A stretch of 64,000 bases of DNA from Clostridia bacterium (GTDB taxonomy: Bacteria > Bacillota > Clostridia > Oscillospirales > UBA644), in contig JAFRTE010000037.1 of the NCBI GenBank assembly GCA_017427285.1, positions 62,001 to 126,000 on the forward strand, written 5' to 3'. Shown here piece after piece: positions 1-11,074 of this stretch. The notes under the pieces were generated by a model. It ran no database searches, was not told where the DNA came from, and saw nothing but the letters and a program-made list of their open reading frames with translations. The stretch's first letter is position 1. Each line of letters opens with the position of its first letter. A program made the translations under genes and the position numbers.

Positions 1-664
1 CCGGTTTAACCATATCCGCGGTAAGGAAGCCGGCTTTTCCGACAGACGAAACGAGTATATCCGCATTTGAGGTTATAGCTTTAAGATCCTTTGTTTTTGA
101 GTGGCAGACGGTGACCGTGCCGTTTTCGTGCATAAGCAGCATTGCCATGGGTTTTCCGACTATATTGCTTCTGCCAATAACGACGCAGTTTTTGCCGGAA
201 ATATCGGTCCCCGTTGATTTTATCAGTTCGATTATTCCCGCAGGGGTGCACGGAGCGAGAGAATACGTACCGAGCATTATTTTGCCGACGTTTACGGGAG
301 AAAATGCGTCTACGTCTTTTGAAGGATCGATAGTATCGACGATTTTCGAGTAATCGATATGCTTCGGTACGGGAGACTGTACGAGTATCCCGTCTATATT
401 GCCGTCTGCGTTAAGCTTTTTTATTAAAGAGGTGAGCTCTTCTTCCGAAGTGCTTTCCGGAAGAAGATATTTTTCGGAATAAAACCCTACTTCGGCACAC
501 GCCTTTTCTTTGTTTTTCACATAAACCTGCGAGGCGGGGTCTTCGCCGACGAGAATTACTGCAAGTCCGGGAGCGCGTCCCGAAGCTTTGAGTGATTCGC
601 TTTTTCTGCGTATTTCTTCGCGCAGCCGTGCGGCAACGAGTTTGCCGTCGATCAATTCTGCCAT
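1..664 (-). CDS. folD: FolD, methylene-THF dehydrogenase/cyclohydrolase (3' part outside window)
   Basis: This cytosolic bifunctional enzyme interconverts 5,10-methylene-THF, 5,10-methenyl-THF and 10-formyl-THF. The first 221 codons are visible and the gene runs off the left edge. The ATG at 664 follows a GGAGG site. Seen in the translation: the YxxxK catalytic pair (Y48, K52) in QVYVKNK, the family motif LVQSPVP, PCTPAGI in the middle, and GRSNIVGKPMA, which begins the NAD(P)-binding half. It lies 24 bases downstream of lgt on the same strand and is probably co-transcribed with it. Nothing looks broken in the visible part. Confidence 0.95.
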   Translation of the reverse strand, partial: MAELIDGKLVAARLREEIRRKSESLKASGRAPGLAVILVGEDPASQVYVKNKEKACAEVGFYSEKYLLPESTSEEELTSLIKKLNADGNIDGILVQSPVPKHIDYSKIVDTIDPSKDVDAFSPVNVGKIMLGTYSLAPCTPAGIIELIKSTGTDISGKNCVVIGRSNIVGKPMAMLLMHENGTVTVCHSKTKDLKAITSNADILVSSVGKAGFLTADMVKP

Positions 665-688
665 ATTATTTCCTCCGTTAATGAGAGA

Positions 689-1765
689 TCAGCCGTTTTC
701 ATCGTCCGAAGCGTTTTGAGGATCGGACTCCGGACGGAATATATCGCCGTCGTCTTCGGACTGCGAAACGCCTCTGTGCGCCTCAAGCGAAGCAACGAAA
801 AGGTCGGTTTCGCTTACGCCGTCATCTTCGACTATCTGTGCGCCGTCATGTTCGAAAACGGGAGAATAAGTGCCTTCTTTAATGCGTTTCTGCTCGGCTT
901 TGGATTCGATAAATCTGCGCCATACGCCGAGACGGATAAGGATGAAGCAAACGCAGCTTAATACGAAGAAAACAATTCCGATTATCTGTGAAACGCGAAT
1001 AGTATCGGCTATTTTGAGACTGTCTGCACGAAGTCCTTCAATAAACGCTCTGCCGAGACCATACCAGCCCATGTAGAAAAAGAAGCATTCGCCGTATTCT
1101 TTTTTGAATTTTCTTATTATAAAAACAGCTATCAGAAAACCGACGATATTCCAGAAAGATTCGTAAAGAAACGTAGGATGAACGGGGCCTGTGATGTAGT
1201 CGCTCAAAAGCACCTCGTTTGTGGTTGAGTCTAAGTAATAACGCTGGATCGTCATGCCCCAGGGGAGATCGGTCAATGAACCGTAAGCTTCGCCGTTTAC
1301 GAAGTTGCCCCATCTGCCTATCGCCTGACCGATGAAAAAGCCGAACGAAGCGCAGTCGAACATTGCAAGGGTGTTGAGTTTTTTAATGCGGCAGAAGACA
1401 AGCCCCGTTGCAAAGCCGGCTATTATTCCGCCGTATATCGCAAGACCGCCGTTTCTGAAATTTATAACATCCCAGAATGACTCGAAAGAATTGAGTTTCA
1501 TCAATACATAAAACAGTCTTGCGCCGACAAGTCCTATCGGGACGGCCCAGAGGGCGACGTCTACGATATTGTCGCTTTTTACCTCAAAATCTTTTGCGCG
1601 CCACATGCAAAAGCCGATGGCGAGAATCATACCGAGGGTTATGATCACCGCATACCAGTAAATATCGAGCCCGAGTCCGAAAAGATTGCGGATCGCGACG
1701 CGGTCGATATGCATATCGTAAATACCAAGTCCGGGAAATTCGATGATATTTGTTGTTCCTGTCAT
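689..1765 (-). CDS. lgt: Prolipoprotein diacylglyceryl transferase
   Basis: Lgt is a polytopic membrane enzyme that moves diacylglycerol from phosphatidylglycerol to the lipobox cysteine of prelipoproteins. The 358-residue product has several hydrophobic segments and the Lgt signature GRWGNFVNGEAYG, including the conserved Arg and Glu, plus HPTFLYES and GGLAIYGGIIAG. It is longer than usual (about 260-300 residues). The last 70 or so residues form a polar, Asp/Glu-rich tail after the final membrane segment, with no domain I recognise. The start follows an AGAGG site. A consensus promoter lies just upstream. Lipoproteins encoded in this window (the CotH protein and two hydrolases) are expected substrates. 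Confidence 0.95.
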   Translation of the reverse strand: MTGTTNIIEFPGLGIYDMHIDRVAIRNLFGLGLDIYWYAVIITLGMILAIGFCMWRAKDFEVKSDNIVDVALWAVPIGLVGARLFYVLMKLNSFESFWDVINFRNGGLAIYGGIIAGFATGLVFCRIKKLNTLAMFDCASFGFFIGQAIGRWGNFVNGEAYGSLTDLPWGMTIQRYYLDSTTNEVLLSDYITGPVHPTFLYESFWNIVGFLIAVFIIRKFKKEYGECFFFYMGWYGLGRAFIEGLRADSLKIADTIRVSQIIGIVFFVLSCVCFILIRLGVWRRFIESKAEQKRIKEGTYSPVFEHDGAQIVEDDGVSETDLFVASLEAHRGVSQSEDDGDIFRPESDPQNASDDENG

Positions 1766-1799
1766 TTTACACGCCTCTATAAAAATTATATTTCATTTT

Positions 1800-1828
1800 A
1801 TTATAACCCTTTTTACGTAAAATGTCAA
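1800..1828 (-). promoter_or_regulatory. SigA-type promoter of lgt-folD
   Basis: On the minus strand TTGACA (1823-1828) and TATAAT (1800-1805) are separated by exactly 17 bases, a perfect housekeeping promoter. It sits about 35 bases before the lgt start and is back to back with the promoter of the next gene. Confidence 0.85.
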
Positions 1829-1883
1829 TATGGTTTTGAGCTCAGGCAAATATAATTATTTTTTTCGTTAACGGATTTTATGC

Positions 1884-1912
1884 TTGACAAACTTAATTCG
1901 GTGTGATATGAT
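1884..1912 (+). promoter_or_regulatory. SigA-type promoter of the phosphopantetheinyl transferase gene
   Basis: TTGACA (1884-1889), a 17-base spacer and TATGAT (1907-1912). The -10 box ends only 25 bases before the start codon, so the leader is very short. Confidence 0.8.
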
Positions 1913-1937
1913 TTAAAAAAAGAGATGTGTTGGGCGA

Positions 1938-2549
1938 ATGATTTATATTACAGTCGGCAGAGTGCCGGACGATTATGGGGCGGAACTCCGAAAAAGGAGT
2001 CTTACTCTTCCGCAGAGCCGCGCCGAGACGCTGAAAAAAAGAAAAAATGATACCGAATATGCCGTTTCGGTTTTTTCTTCCGCCGCCCTTTACGATTTTG
2101 CGGAAAAATACACGGGGAAACCGAGAGACCTTGCGGTAACGGATAATGCTAAAAACGGCAAGCCGTTTTTCAGGGATATCCCGTCTTTACATTTCAGTCT
2201 TTCCCATTCGTTTCCGTATTACGCGACGTCTTTTTCAGACAGTGAGACGGGAGCCGATATAGAATGTTTGCGGGGAATAGACCCGAAACTTGCCTTGCGG
2301 ATGTTTACGGAAAACGAAAACCGTTATTTTGACGGGAGAGCGGAACGTTTTTTTGAAATATGGACTAAAAAAGAGGCGTATTCGAAATATACGGGCAATG
2401 GGATCGCGGAAGGATTCCGCTCGTTTGACGTTCTTTCTCGCCCGATAAGCGACCATCTCTTTTTCTGTAAATTCGGCGACGCGTTTCTTTCGGTTTACTC
2501 GGAAAGAAAGATCGCGGATGAAATTATCGAAATCAAATTTGTCAATTAG
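1938..2549 (+). CDS. 4'-phosphopantetheinyl transferase, Sfp-like
   Basis: This enzyme type transfers the phosphopantetheine arm of CoA to a serine of carrier proteins, using Mg2+. The 203-residue product has the family's two motifs in order: GADIE near residue 108 (Mg2+ ligands), and WTKKEAYSKYTGNG near residues 141-154 (the W-x(3)-E-A-x(2)-K motif). The SLSHS stretch just before the first motif also fits. The length suits a compact Sfp-type enzyme rather than the shorter AcpS. No carrier protein or synthase gene is nearby, so the target is unknown. Twelve bases separate it from the next gene. Confidence 0.88.
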   Translation: MIYITVGRVPDDYGAELRKRSLTLPQSRAETLKKRKNDTEYAVSVFSSAALYDFAEKYTGKPRDLAVTDNAKNGKPFFRDIPSLHFSLSHSFPYYATSFSDSETGADIECLRGIDPKLALRMFTENENRYFDGRAERFFEIWTKKEAYSKYTGNGIAEGFRSFDVLSRPISDHLFFCKFGDAFLSVYSERKIADEIIEIKFVN

Positions 2550-2561
2550 GGAGGAAAAACC

Positions 2562-4286
2562 ATGTTTGACACAAAAATAGACATTTCACACATTCCTTTC
2601 AGCAGATACGGAGCATATGCGGCGATAGCGGCGGTCCCGGCAAACGACGAGAGAACTTCTTTTAAGGAACTGATCTTGCTTTACGCAAAGCTAAGGGGCG
2701 GAGAAAGCCCGATGTTTTCCGTAAAAGTAGGAACGGAAGAAAGACAGGAGTTTGCTTGCACCGCAGACGCGGGTTCGGTCAAAATCAGCACGGACAGCGG
2801 CTTCGCAACGCTTTATATCCGTGACGACGACACGATAGTAATCGACAGCGAAGGTCTCGATCTTCATTTTGACACTTTTGCGAGAGGCACATACGGCACA
2901 GAATACGGAAACGACAAATTCTCGCTTATTATAAATCCTTACAGTGTTTTTGCGACTCTTTATATCCTTGAGGGCGAAGGCAAACTGCTTGCCGACCCGA
3001 ACTCGAAAAGAGTTATAAAGAGAGATATGGATTTTCGGTGCGTTGACGGCAAAATGCGTATAGGCATTACGATGACTCTGAAACAGCCGAAAGAGCTTCC
3101 GCTGCCGATAGACCCCGAAGCCGATATCGCGCAGATAAAAAAAGAGTGGGAAGAATTTGCCGCGCAGATGGAAGACCTTGAGAGCGCGGACGAGAAAACG
3201 AACGCTTTTACTCTGCTTACATGGTATAATATGTGGTCAAGCTTCGTAAGAGCGGACGATATATATTACAGAGACAGCATGCTGATGTCCAAAAAAGGGA
3301 TGAGCGCGCTGTGGAGCTGGGATCACTGCTTCAATGCGCTTGCGATCGCGCGTTGCAAAGACAGAGGGTTTGCGAAGAAAAAAGCGTTTGATCAGTTTGC
3401 CGCCCCGTTCTGGCTTCAGACCGATAAAGGCGTTTTGCCGGATATGTGGAACCCCGACAACATTACGAGATGGGGCACGACAAAGCCGCCCGTCCACGGA
3501 TGGTGTTTTTCACGGCTGATGGACTACTTTGAGTTTGACAAAGAAGAGCTGGAGACCGTTTACGGCTGGCTTGAAAAATGGACGTCGTGGTGGCTGAATT
3601 ACAGCGATACCGATAACGACGGGATACCCGACTATCCTCAGGGCTGCGACAGCGGCTGGGACAACTCGACGCTCTTCGATATGGGCTTTTACGTTGAAAC
3701 TCCCGATCTGCCTGCATATCTTATTATGCAGATGAACACGCTTGCAAGGATATCGAGGAAACTCGGCGACGAAGAGAAGGCGAAAGACTGGGATAAAAAA
3801 GCGAAAGAGATGCTTGACAGATTTATCGCGCACTCATGGAACGGCGAACGGTTCGTACCGAAGCTGAGCATATCTCACGAGCAGCAGGAAAACCCGACAA
3901 GTCTTCTCTCGCTTATGCCGCTTGTACTTGGCGATCTGCTGCCGAAAGATATTTTCGATAAGCTCGTTAAAGTACTGAAACGCGACTTCATAACTGACGT
4001 AGGTCTTGCGACCGAAATGCCGACAAGCCCCGAATACAACCCCGACGGATATTGGCGCGGCCCCATCTGGGCTCCCTCCACATATCTTATCACAGACGGA
4101 CTGCGCAGAGGCGGTTACGTTGAGCTGGCAACTGAAATTGCGAAGAAATACTGCAACATGTCGTGTAATCTCGCAAAAGGAAACTATGAAAACTTTGACG
4201 CGCTCACGGGCATCGGACGCCGCGCACCGGGCTATACATGGTCCGCAAGCGTATATATGATGCTCAGAGGCGAATACGTTAAATAA
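2562..4286 (+). CDS. GH63/MGH1-like alpha-glycosidase, cytoplasmic
   Basis: The 574-residue product looks like the (alpha/alpha)6-barrel glycosidases of the GH63 and mannosylglycerate-hydrolase (MGH1-like) group. The catalytic half starts near residue 230. It contains LWSWDHCFNALAIA, LPDMWNPDN, GCDSGWDNS with its acidic pair, and near the C-terminus GYWRGPIWAPSTYLI and GYTWSASVYMML, all typical of that fold. The N-terminal 200 residues are beta-rich, as in the family. There is no signal peptide, so it should act on imported sugars. A GGAGG site precedes the ATG. The exact substrate cannot be read from the sequence. Confidence 0.8.
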   Translation: MFDTKIDISHIPFSRYGAYAAIAAVPANDERTSFKELILLYAKLRGGESPMFSVKVGTEERQEFACTADAGSVKISTDSGFATLYIRDDDTIVIDSEGLDLHFDTFARGTYGTEYGNDKFSLIINPYSVFATLYILEGEGKLLADPNSKRVIKRDMDFRCVDGKMRIGITMTLKQPKELPLPIDPEADIAQIKKEWEEFAAQMEDLESADEKTNAFTLLTWYNMWSSFVRADDIYYRDSMLMSKKGMSALWSWDHCFNALAIARCKDRGFAKKKAFDQFAAPFWLQTDKGVLPDMWNPDNITRWGTTKPPVHGWCFSRLMDYFEFDKEELETVYGWLEKWTSWWLNYSDTDNDGIPDYPQGCDSGWDNSTLFDMGFYVETPDLPAYLIMQMNTLARISRKLGDEEKAKDWDKKAKEMLDRFIAHSWNGERFVPKLSISHEQQENPTSLLSLMPLVLGDLLPKDIFDKLVKVLKRDFITDVGLATEMPTSPEYNPDGYWRGPIWAPSTYLITDGLRRGGYVELATEIAKKYCNMSCNLAKGNYENFDALTGIGRRAPGYTWSASVYMMLRGEYVK

Positions 4287-4301
4287 GCTTCGATCTAAGG
4301 T

Positions 4302-4337
4302 ATGAGAGGGTTTAAAAAGCCCTCTCATTCTTTTTTT
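4302..4337 (+). terminator. Rho-independent terminator
   Basis: A 9-base stem ATGAGAGGG/CCCTCTCAT with a 9-base loop is followed by CTTTTTTTC-like T-rich sequence. It ends the transcript of the glycosidase gene before the heat-shock operon. Confidence 0.9.
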
Positions 4338-4401
4338 CGCGTTTTTGCATTTAACACAATTCACCGCCCTTTCTTGTCACACATCTGACACAAATAACGG
4401 A

Positions 4402-4439
4402 TATACTATTATCAAAGGTCAAAGATAGTCAAAGTCAAA
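4402..4439 (+). promoter_or_regulatory. CtsR operator of the ctsR-clpC operon
   Basis: GGTCAAA (4417-4423), three bases, then AGTCAAA (4427-4433) match the CtsR heptad direct repeat. A further GTCAAA follows directly at 4434-4439. A -10-like TATACT lies at 4402-4407, so bound CtsR would cover the promoter start region. I see no convincing -35 at normal spacing. The site sits 40-60 bases upstream of ctsR itself, which implies autorepression. Confidence 0.85.
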
Positions 4440-4479
4440 AAAATCAATGACCGACCGATGCAGAAAGGAACGGTGACGT

Positions 4480-4929
4480 ATGAAAACGAGCGATCTGATA
4501 AGTGAGTTTATACTTAAAATGCTCGATGAGGCGGACGGAGATCTTGAGCTGAAGCGAAACGAGCTTGCGCAGCAATTCGGAGTAGTGCCGAGTCAGATAA
4601 ACTACGTAATATCGTCGAGGTTCACGCCCGAGCAGGGATTTAAAATAGAAAGCAGACGCGGAGGCGGAGGATATATAAAGATTACGCGAGTTACGTTTGC
4701 CGACGAACGTTACAGGCAGCTTATGCACGTTGTAAACGGAATAGGAAACGAGCTTTCTCAGTTTGAAGCTTTTCTGTTTCTTCAAAATCTCGAGTCCTAC
4801 GGATTTATCGACAAGAAAACGCATGTTTTAGCGCGTGCCGCCGTATCGGACAAAACCCTGTCGGCGGTGCCGCCCGCAGTAAGGGACAGCGTAAGAGCGG
4901 CAATAACAAAATCGATGCTGATGGCATGA
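4480..4929 (+). CDS. ctsR: CtsR, heat-shock repressor
   Basis: CtsR is the dimeric repressor of clp and other class III heat-shock genes in Firmicutes. The 149-residue length is normal. The N-terminal winged helix is clear: LAQQFGVVPSQINYVISSRFT is followed by the glycine-rich wing RRGGGGYI, which enters the DNA minor groove. The C-terminal part is the dimerisation and McsB-responsive region. It is the first gene of the classic ctsR-mcsA-mcsB-clpC order and has its own operator upstream. Confidence 0.97.
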   Translation: MKTSDLISEFILKMLDEADGDLELKRNELAQQFGVVPSQINYVISSRFTPEQGFKIESRRGGGGYIKITRVTFADERYRQLMHVVNGIGNELSQFEAFLFLQNLESYGFIDKKTHVLARAAVSDKTLSAVPPAVRDSVRAAITKSMLMA

Positions 4930-4973
4930 TTTATCAAAGGAAAAAATATCACATATAAAGGAGACTGACTGTT

Positions 4974-5465
4974 ATGTTATGCGACAACTGTAAGAAAAAC
5001 AAAGCTACCACATATTATAAGAAAACCGTTAACGGAGAAACGACCGAAACGTTCCTCTGTGAAGAATGCGCAAAGAAGCTCGGCATAGGAGCCGGAATGA
5101 TGTTTAAAAACGGCGGTTTTGCCGATTTTGACGGATTTGACTTCCTCCTCCCCGATTTCTTTAAAACGAACCGTCTCGATGCGGAGAAAAAATGCGAATG
5201 CGGCAAAACATTCAGGTCTATCGCAAAGACAGGTCTTGTAGGATGCGAAAAATGCTACGAGACATTCAGAAAAGAGCTTGCCCCGACGCTGAGAAAAATG
5301 CACGGAGCTACAAACCACAAGCCGAGAGCGGATAAGGCGGCAAAAGCCGACCCGAAAGCGGAAATAAAAGCTTTAAGAGAAAAAATGTCAAAAGCTGTCA
5401 AAGAAGAAAACTTCGAAGAGGCCGCCCGTCTGCGTGACGAGATAAAAGAAAGAGAAGAAAAATAA
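4974..5465 (+). CDS. mcsA: McsA, zinc-binding activator of McsB
   Basis: McsA binds and stimulates the arginine kinase McsB and feeds the ClpCP system. The 163-residue product has paired cysteine motifs: CDNC and CEEC near the N-terminus, then CECG and CEKC in the middle, expected to bind zinc. The C-terminal UVR motif (EENFEEAARLRDEIK) resembles the one inside ClpC. An AAAGGAG site precedes the ATG. It lies 13 bases before mcsB. Confidence 0.95.
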   Translation: MLCDNCKKNKATTYYKKTVNGETTETFLCEECAKKLGIGAGMMFKNGGFADFDGFDFLLPDFFKTNRLDAEKKCECGKTFRSIAKTGLVGCEKCYETFRKELAPTLRKMHGATNHKPRADKAAKADPKAEIKALREKMSKAVKEENFEEAARLRDEIKEREEK

Positions 5466-5478
5466 GGAGGGAACGGAA

Positions 5479-6432
5479 ATGAAAAATGCCGTATCAACAA
5501 GAATACGTTTTGCAAGAAATATTGCTGGCGTAAAATTTTTAAGCTCAATGACTTCCGAAGAGAAGCGCGAACTTCTTCTCAAAATAAAAGATGAAGCGAA
5601 AAAAACAGGCGACTTTGATTTTATCGATATGTCAGCTCTTTCGGATATCCGCGCGGGAGAGCTTGTTGAAAAGCACCTGATCAGTCCCGAATTTGCGGAA
5701 AACAGAGAAAACTGCGGAGTACTTCTGGGCAAAGACGGAATTACAAGCATAATGATAAATGAAGAGGACCATCTGAGGATCCAGGTGATCATGCCCGGCT
5801 TATGTCTTGAAAAAGCTCTGAAAAAGGCGAAGGAGCTTGAAAAGAAGCTTGACGACGCTCTCGGTTTTGCATACTCGGAAGAGCTCGGATACCTTACGCA
5901 CTGTCCGTCGAATATCGGCACGGGAATGAGAGCTTCCGTAATGCTTCATCTGCCCGCTATGACCGAAACCGGCGCGATCGGCAGACTTCCGTCCGTACTT
6001 TCGCAAAACGGTTTGACTGTAAGAGGTCTTTACGGAGAAGGAACGAGAGCCGGCGGAGCGATCTATCAGATATCCAACTGCGTATCGCTCGGACTTTCCG
6101 AAGAAGAGATTATCGAACGCCTCGATGCGATGATAAAAAAGATCGACGAAACGGAAACCGCCTTAACGAAACAGCTTTTTGAAAACGAACGCGTAGCCGA
6201 CCGTGTATCGAGGGCACTCGGTACGCTGAAGTATGCAAAGCTGATCTCGTCGTCGGAAGCGCTCAAACTGCTTTCGGACGTGCGTTTCGGCGCTGAAGCG
6301 GGCGTGCTGGATAGCGATCTCGGAGTTATCGACAGGCTGTCAACCGATATCCAGCCGTGCAGCATGGAGATCGCCGCAGACGGCAAAAACAGAGACGCCG
6401 TAAGGGCAGAGAAAATAAGAAACACACTGTAA
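5479..6432 (+). CDS. mcsB: McsB, protein-arginine kinase
   Basis: McsB phosphorylates arginines on CtsR and on misfolded proteins, marking the latter for ClpCP. The 317-residue product carries the phosphagen-kinase signatures STRIRFARN at the N-terminus (ATP phosphate contacts) and THCPSNIGTGMRASV near residue 140, with the reactive cysteine. It is shorter than the usual 350-360 residues, mostly because it lacks the N-terminal stretch before STRIR. The AGGAGGG site fixes the ATG. The catalytic core looks intact. Confidence 0.95.
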   Translation: MKNAVSTRIRFARNIAGVKFLSSMTSEEKRELLLKIKDEAKKTGDFDFIDMSALSDIRAGELVEKHLISPEFAENRENCGVLLGKDGITSIMINEEDHLRIQVIMPGLCLEKALKKAKELEKKLDDALGFAYSEELGYLTHCPSNIGTGMRASVMLHLPAMTETGAIGRLPSVLSQNGLTVRGLYGEGTRAGGAIYQISNCVSLGLSEEEIIERLDAMIKKIDETETALTKQLFENERVADRVSRALGTLKYAKLISSSEALKLLSDVRFGAEAGVLDSDLGVIDRLSTDIQPCSMEIAADGKNRDAVRAEKIRNTL

Positions 6433-6468
6433 ACCGATATTACCGATACACCGAGGGAGGTGTTTTAT

Positions 6469-8895
6469 ATGAATGATTTTACAAACAATGCCGCAGAGGC
6501 GCTTAATTTATCCGTTGAAGCCGCAAGGCAGCTCGGACACGGGTATGTAGGGACAGAACATCTGCTTTACGGACTTTCGAGAGCGCACGACTCGGTTTCG
6601 GCGACCGTACTTGCAAACAATTCAATTACCCCGGAATACGTTATCAATAAGATATCCGAGCTTATAGGAACTGATTCTCCGAGCTACGTTACGGGAAGCG
6701 ATATGACCCCGAGACTGAAAAAAGTAATAGAAAACTCGGTATATGAAGCGAGAAATCTCGGATACAACATGATAGGTTCCGAACATCTGCTTATCGCTCT
6801 GCTGAAAGAGAGCGACAGCAAGGCGGCTGAAATAATAAACAGCGCGGCTGATCCTTCGGAAATACTGGAAGACGTATACGATAAGCTGGGTGTAGTTCAG
6901 GCCCCGACAGGGAAAAGCTCCGAAACGGCGGGAGCAAAAAAGAATAAAACTCCTACCCTGGACAAATTCGGCAGGGATCTTACGGAACTCGCCTCATCGG
7001 GCAAAATCGACCCGATTATAGGCAGATCGGAAGAGATCGACAGAGTTATAAGGATCCTGAGCAGGAGAACGAAAAACAATCCTTGTCTTATCGGCGAACC
7101 GGGCGTAGGCAAAACCGCAATAGCGGAAGGACTTGCGCAGCATATAGTTGAAGGAAGAGTACCCGAAACGCTTAAAGGCAAGCGCGTAGTAACGCTTGAT
7201 ATCGCTTCAATGATAGCCGGCTCGAAATACAGAGGCGATTTTGAGGAAAGAATAAAGAACGCCATTGACGAGGTAACAAAAAACGGCAACGTTATTCTTT
7301 TCATCGATGAGATACATGTCCTGATAGGCGCAGGGGCCGCGGAAGGCGCGGTTGACGCCGCAAATATCCTCAAACCGTTCCTTGCAAGAGGAGAACTTCA
7401 GGTAATTGGCGCAACAACTCTTGACGAATACAAAAAGCACATCGAAACGGACGCCGCTCTCGAACGTCGTTTTCAGCCTATAATCGTAGGCGAGCCGTCC
7501 GTTGAGGACGCGATAGACATCCTCAAAGGTATAAGAGATAAATACGAAGCTCACCACGGCGTTAAAATATCCGACGACGCGCTCGTTGCGGCGGTAAAGC
7601 TTTCAAAGAGGTATATTCAGGACAGATTTTTGCCGGATAAGGCAATAGATCTGATAGACGAGGCGGCGTCGAAAGTAAGAATAGACAACCTGACCACCCC
7701 GCCCGATCTGAAAGAAAAAGAAGACGAAATAGCTAAAATCAAAGCGATGAAAGACGACGCGGCAAAAGATCAGAACTTTGAAGAGGCGGCGCGGCTGCGT
7801 GACGAGGAAAAAACGAAGCAGAAAGAGCTTGAAGAGCTGAAAAAAGCGAAAGAAAGCACGTCCTCGGCAAATCTCGTAGTAACCGAAGAGGACATATCGG
7901 ATATCATATCGTCCCAGACGGGAATACCGGTGAAGAAGCTTATTGCGGAAGAAAGCGAACGGCTTCTTAATATGGAAAAGATAATCCATGAGCGTGTCGT
8001 AGGTCAGGATGAAGCGGTTGCGGCCGTAGCAAGGGCGATAAGAAGAGGCAGAGTAGGCCTTAAAGACCCGAAAAGACCGATAGGATCGTTCCTTTTCCTC
8101 GGCCCTACGGGCGTAGGCAAAACAGAGCTTTCAAAAGCGCTTGCGGAGGTTATGTTCGGAGACGAAAACGCGATGATACGTGTTGATATGTCCGAATACA
8201 TGGAAAAGCACAACGTTTCGCGTATGATAGGTTCGCCTCCGGGTTACGTGGGATTTGAAGACGGCGGTCAGCTTACCGAAAAAGTAAGGAGAAAGCCCTA
8301 CAGCGTAATACTTTTTGACGAAATAGAAAAAGCGCATCCGGACGTATTCAATATCATGCTTCAGATCCTTGACGACGGCATGGTTACAGACGCAAAAGGA
8401 AGAAAGATCGACTTTAAAAACACCGTAATAATCATGACCAGCAATATCGGCGCAAAGCAGATAGTTGACAGACAGCAGCTCGGCTTTACACCCGACGAGG
8501 ACAGCTTTAAGCGCACGCAGGAAACGATACGAGGAGACGTTACGGATCAGCTGAAAAAGACTTTCCGCCCCGAATTCCTCAACAGGATTGACGAAATAAT
8601 CGTTTTCAGCCAGCTTAGCAAAGACGACATCAAGGAAATTGCCGGACGTCTGACAGCTTCGGTCTGCGCAAGACTGAAAACGCTCGGAATAAATATGACC
8701 GTTGACGAGAGCGCAAAGGAGCTTCTTGCCGAAAAGGGCTTTGACGTTTCATACGGTGCCAGACCGCTCAAACGCGCAATCCAGTCTATGATCGAGGATA
8801 AGATCTCCGAAAAAATGCTTGACGGCTCTATAAAAGACGGAGACAGCGTTAAAGCGGTTGCAAAAGACGGCGCGATTGAATTTATAAAGGAATAA
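6469..8895 (+). CDS. clpC: ClpC, AAA+ unfoldase of the ClpCP protease
   Basis: ClpC is a hexameric ATPase that unfolds phospho-arginine-marked proteins and threads them into ClpP. The 808-residue product has two Clp-N repeats (about residues 1-140), a first AAA+ module with Walker A GEPGVGKT at 209-216, a UVR/M-domain (about 425-460, NFEEAARLRDEE), and a second AAA+ module with GPTGVGKT at 545-552. It also has the ClpP-docking loop QQLGF. The ATG at 6469 sits eight bases after GGGAGG. A GTG three codons earlier overlaps that site and is unlikely. clpP itself is not in the window. Confidence 0.97.
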   Translation: MNDFTNNAAEALNLSVEAARQLGHGYVGTEHLLYGLSRAHDSVSATVLANNSITPEYVINKISELIGTDSPSYVTGSDMTPRLKKVIENSVYEARNLGYNMIGSEHLLIALLKESDSKAAEIINSAADPSEILEDVYDKLGVVQAPTGKSSETAGAKKNKTPTLDKFGRDLTELASSGKIDPIIGRSEEIDRVIRILSRRTKNNPCLIGEPGVGKTAIAEGLAQHIVEGRVPETLKGKRVVTLDIASMIAGSKYRGDFEERIKNAIDEVTKNGNVILFIDEIHVLIGAGAAEGAVDAANILKPFLARGELQVIGATTLDEYKKHIETDAALERRFQPIIVGEPSVEDAIDILKGIRDKYEAHHGVKISDDALVAAVKLSKRYIQDRFLPDKAIDLIDEAASKVRIDNLTTPPDLKEKEDEIAKIKAMKDDAAKDQNFEEAARLRDEEKTKQKELEELKKAKESTSSANLVVTEEDISDIISSQTGIPVKKLIAEESERLLNMEKIIHERVVGQDEAVAAVARAIRRGRVGLKDPKRPIGSFLFLGPTGVGKTELSKALAEVMFGDENAMIRVDMSEYMEKHNVSRMIGSPPGYVGFEDGGQLTEKVRRKPYSVILFDEIEKAHPDVFNIMLQILDDGMVTDAKGRKIDFKNTVIIMTSNIGAKQIVDRQQLGFTPDEDSFKRTQETIRGDVTDQLKKTFRPEFLNRIDEIIVFSQLSKDDIKEIAGRLTASVCARLKTLGINMTVDESAKELLAEKGFDVSYGARPLKRAIQSMIEDKISEKMLDGSIKDGDSVKAVAKDGAIEFIKE

Positions 8896-8955
8896 CAAGG
8901 ATATAATCCACAAAAAGCCATAATCATGCCACAGGATATTTGTGTAAAATGACTA

Positions 8956-9355
<400 letters not shown>

Positions 9356-9370
9356 CGGAGGATAAGATAA

Positions 9371-11002
<1,632 letters not shown>

Positions 11003-11015
11003 TAGAATAAAGCTC

Positions 11016-11060
11016 AAAAAAAAAACAATTCCCTCGGTCATCCGAGGGAATTATTTTTTC
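11016..11060. terminator. Bidirectional terminator between groEL and the converging glycosidase gene
   Basis: An 11-base stem AATTCCCTCGG/CCGAGGGAATT (11027-11037 and 11042-11052) with a TCAT loop is flanked by a long A-run on the left and ATTTTTTC on the right. It can stop both groEL and the opposing gene. Confidence 0.92.
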
Positions 11061-11074
11061 TGTTAATACTATTA

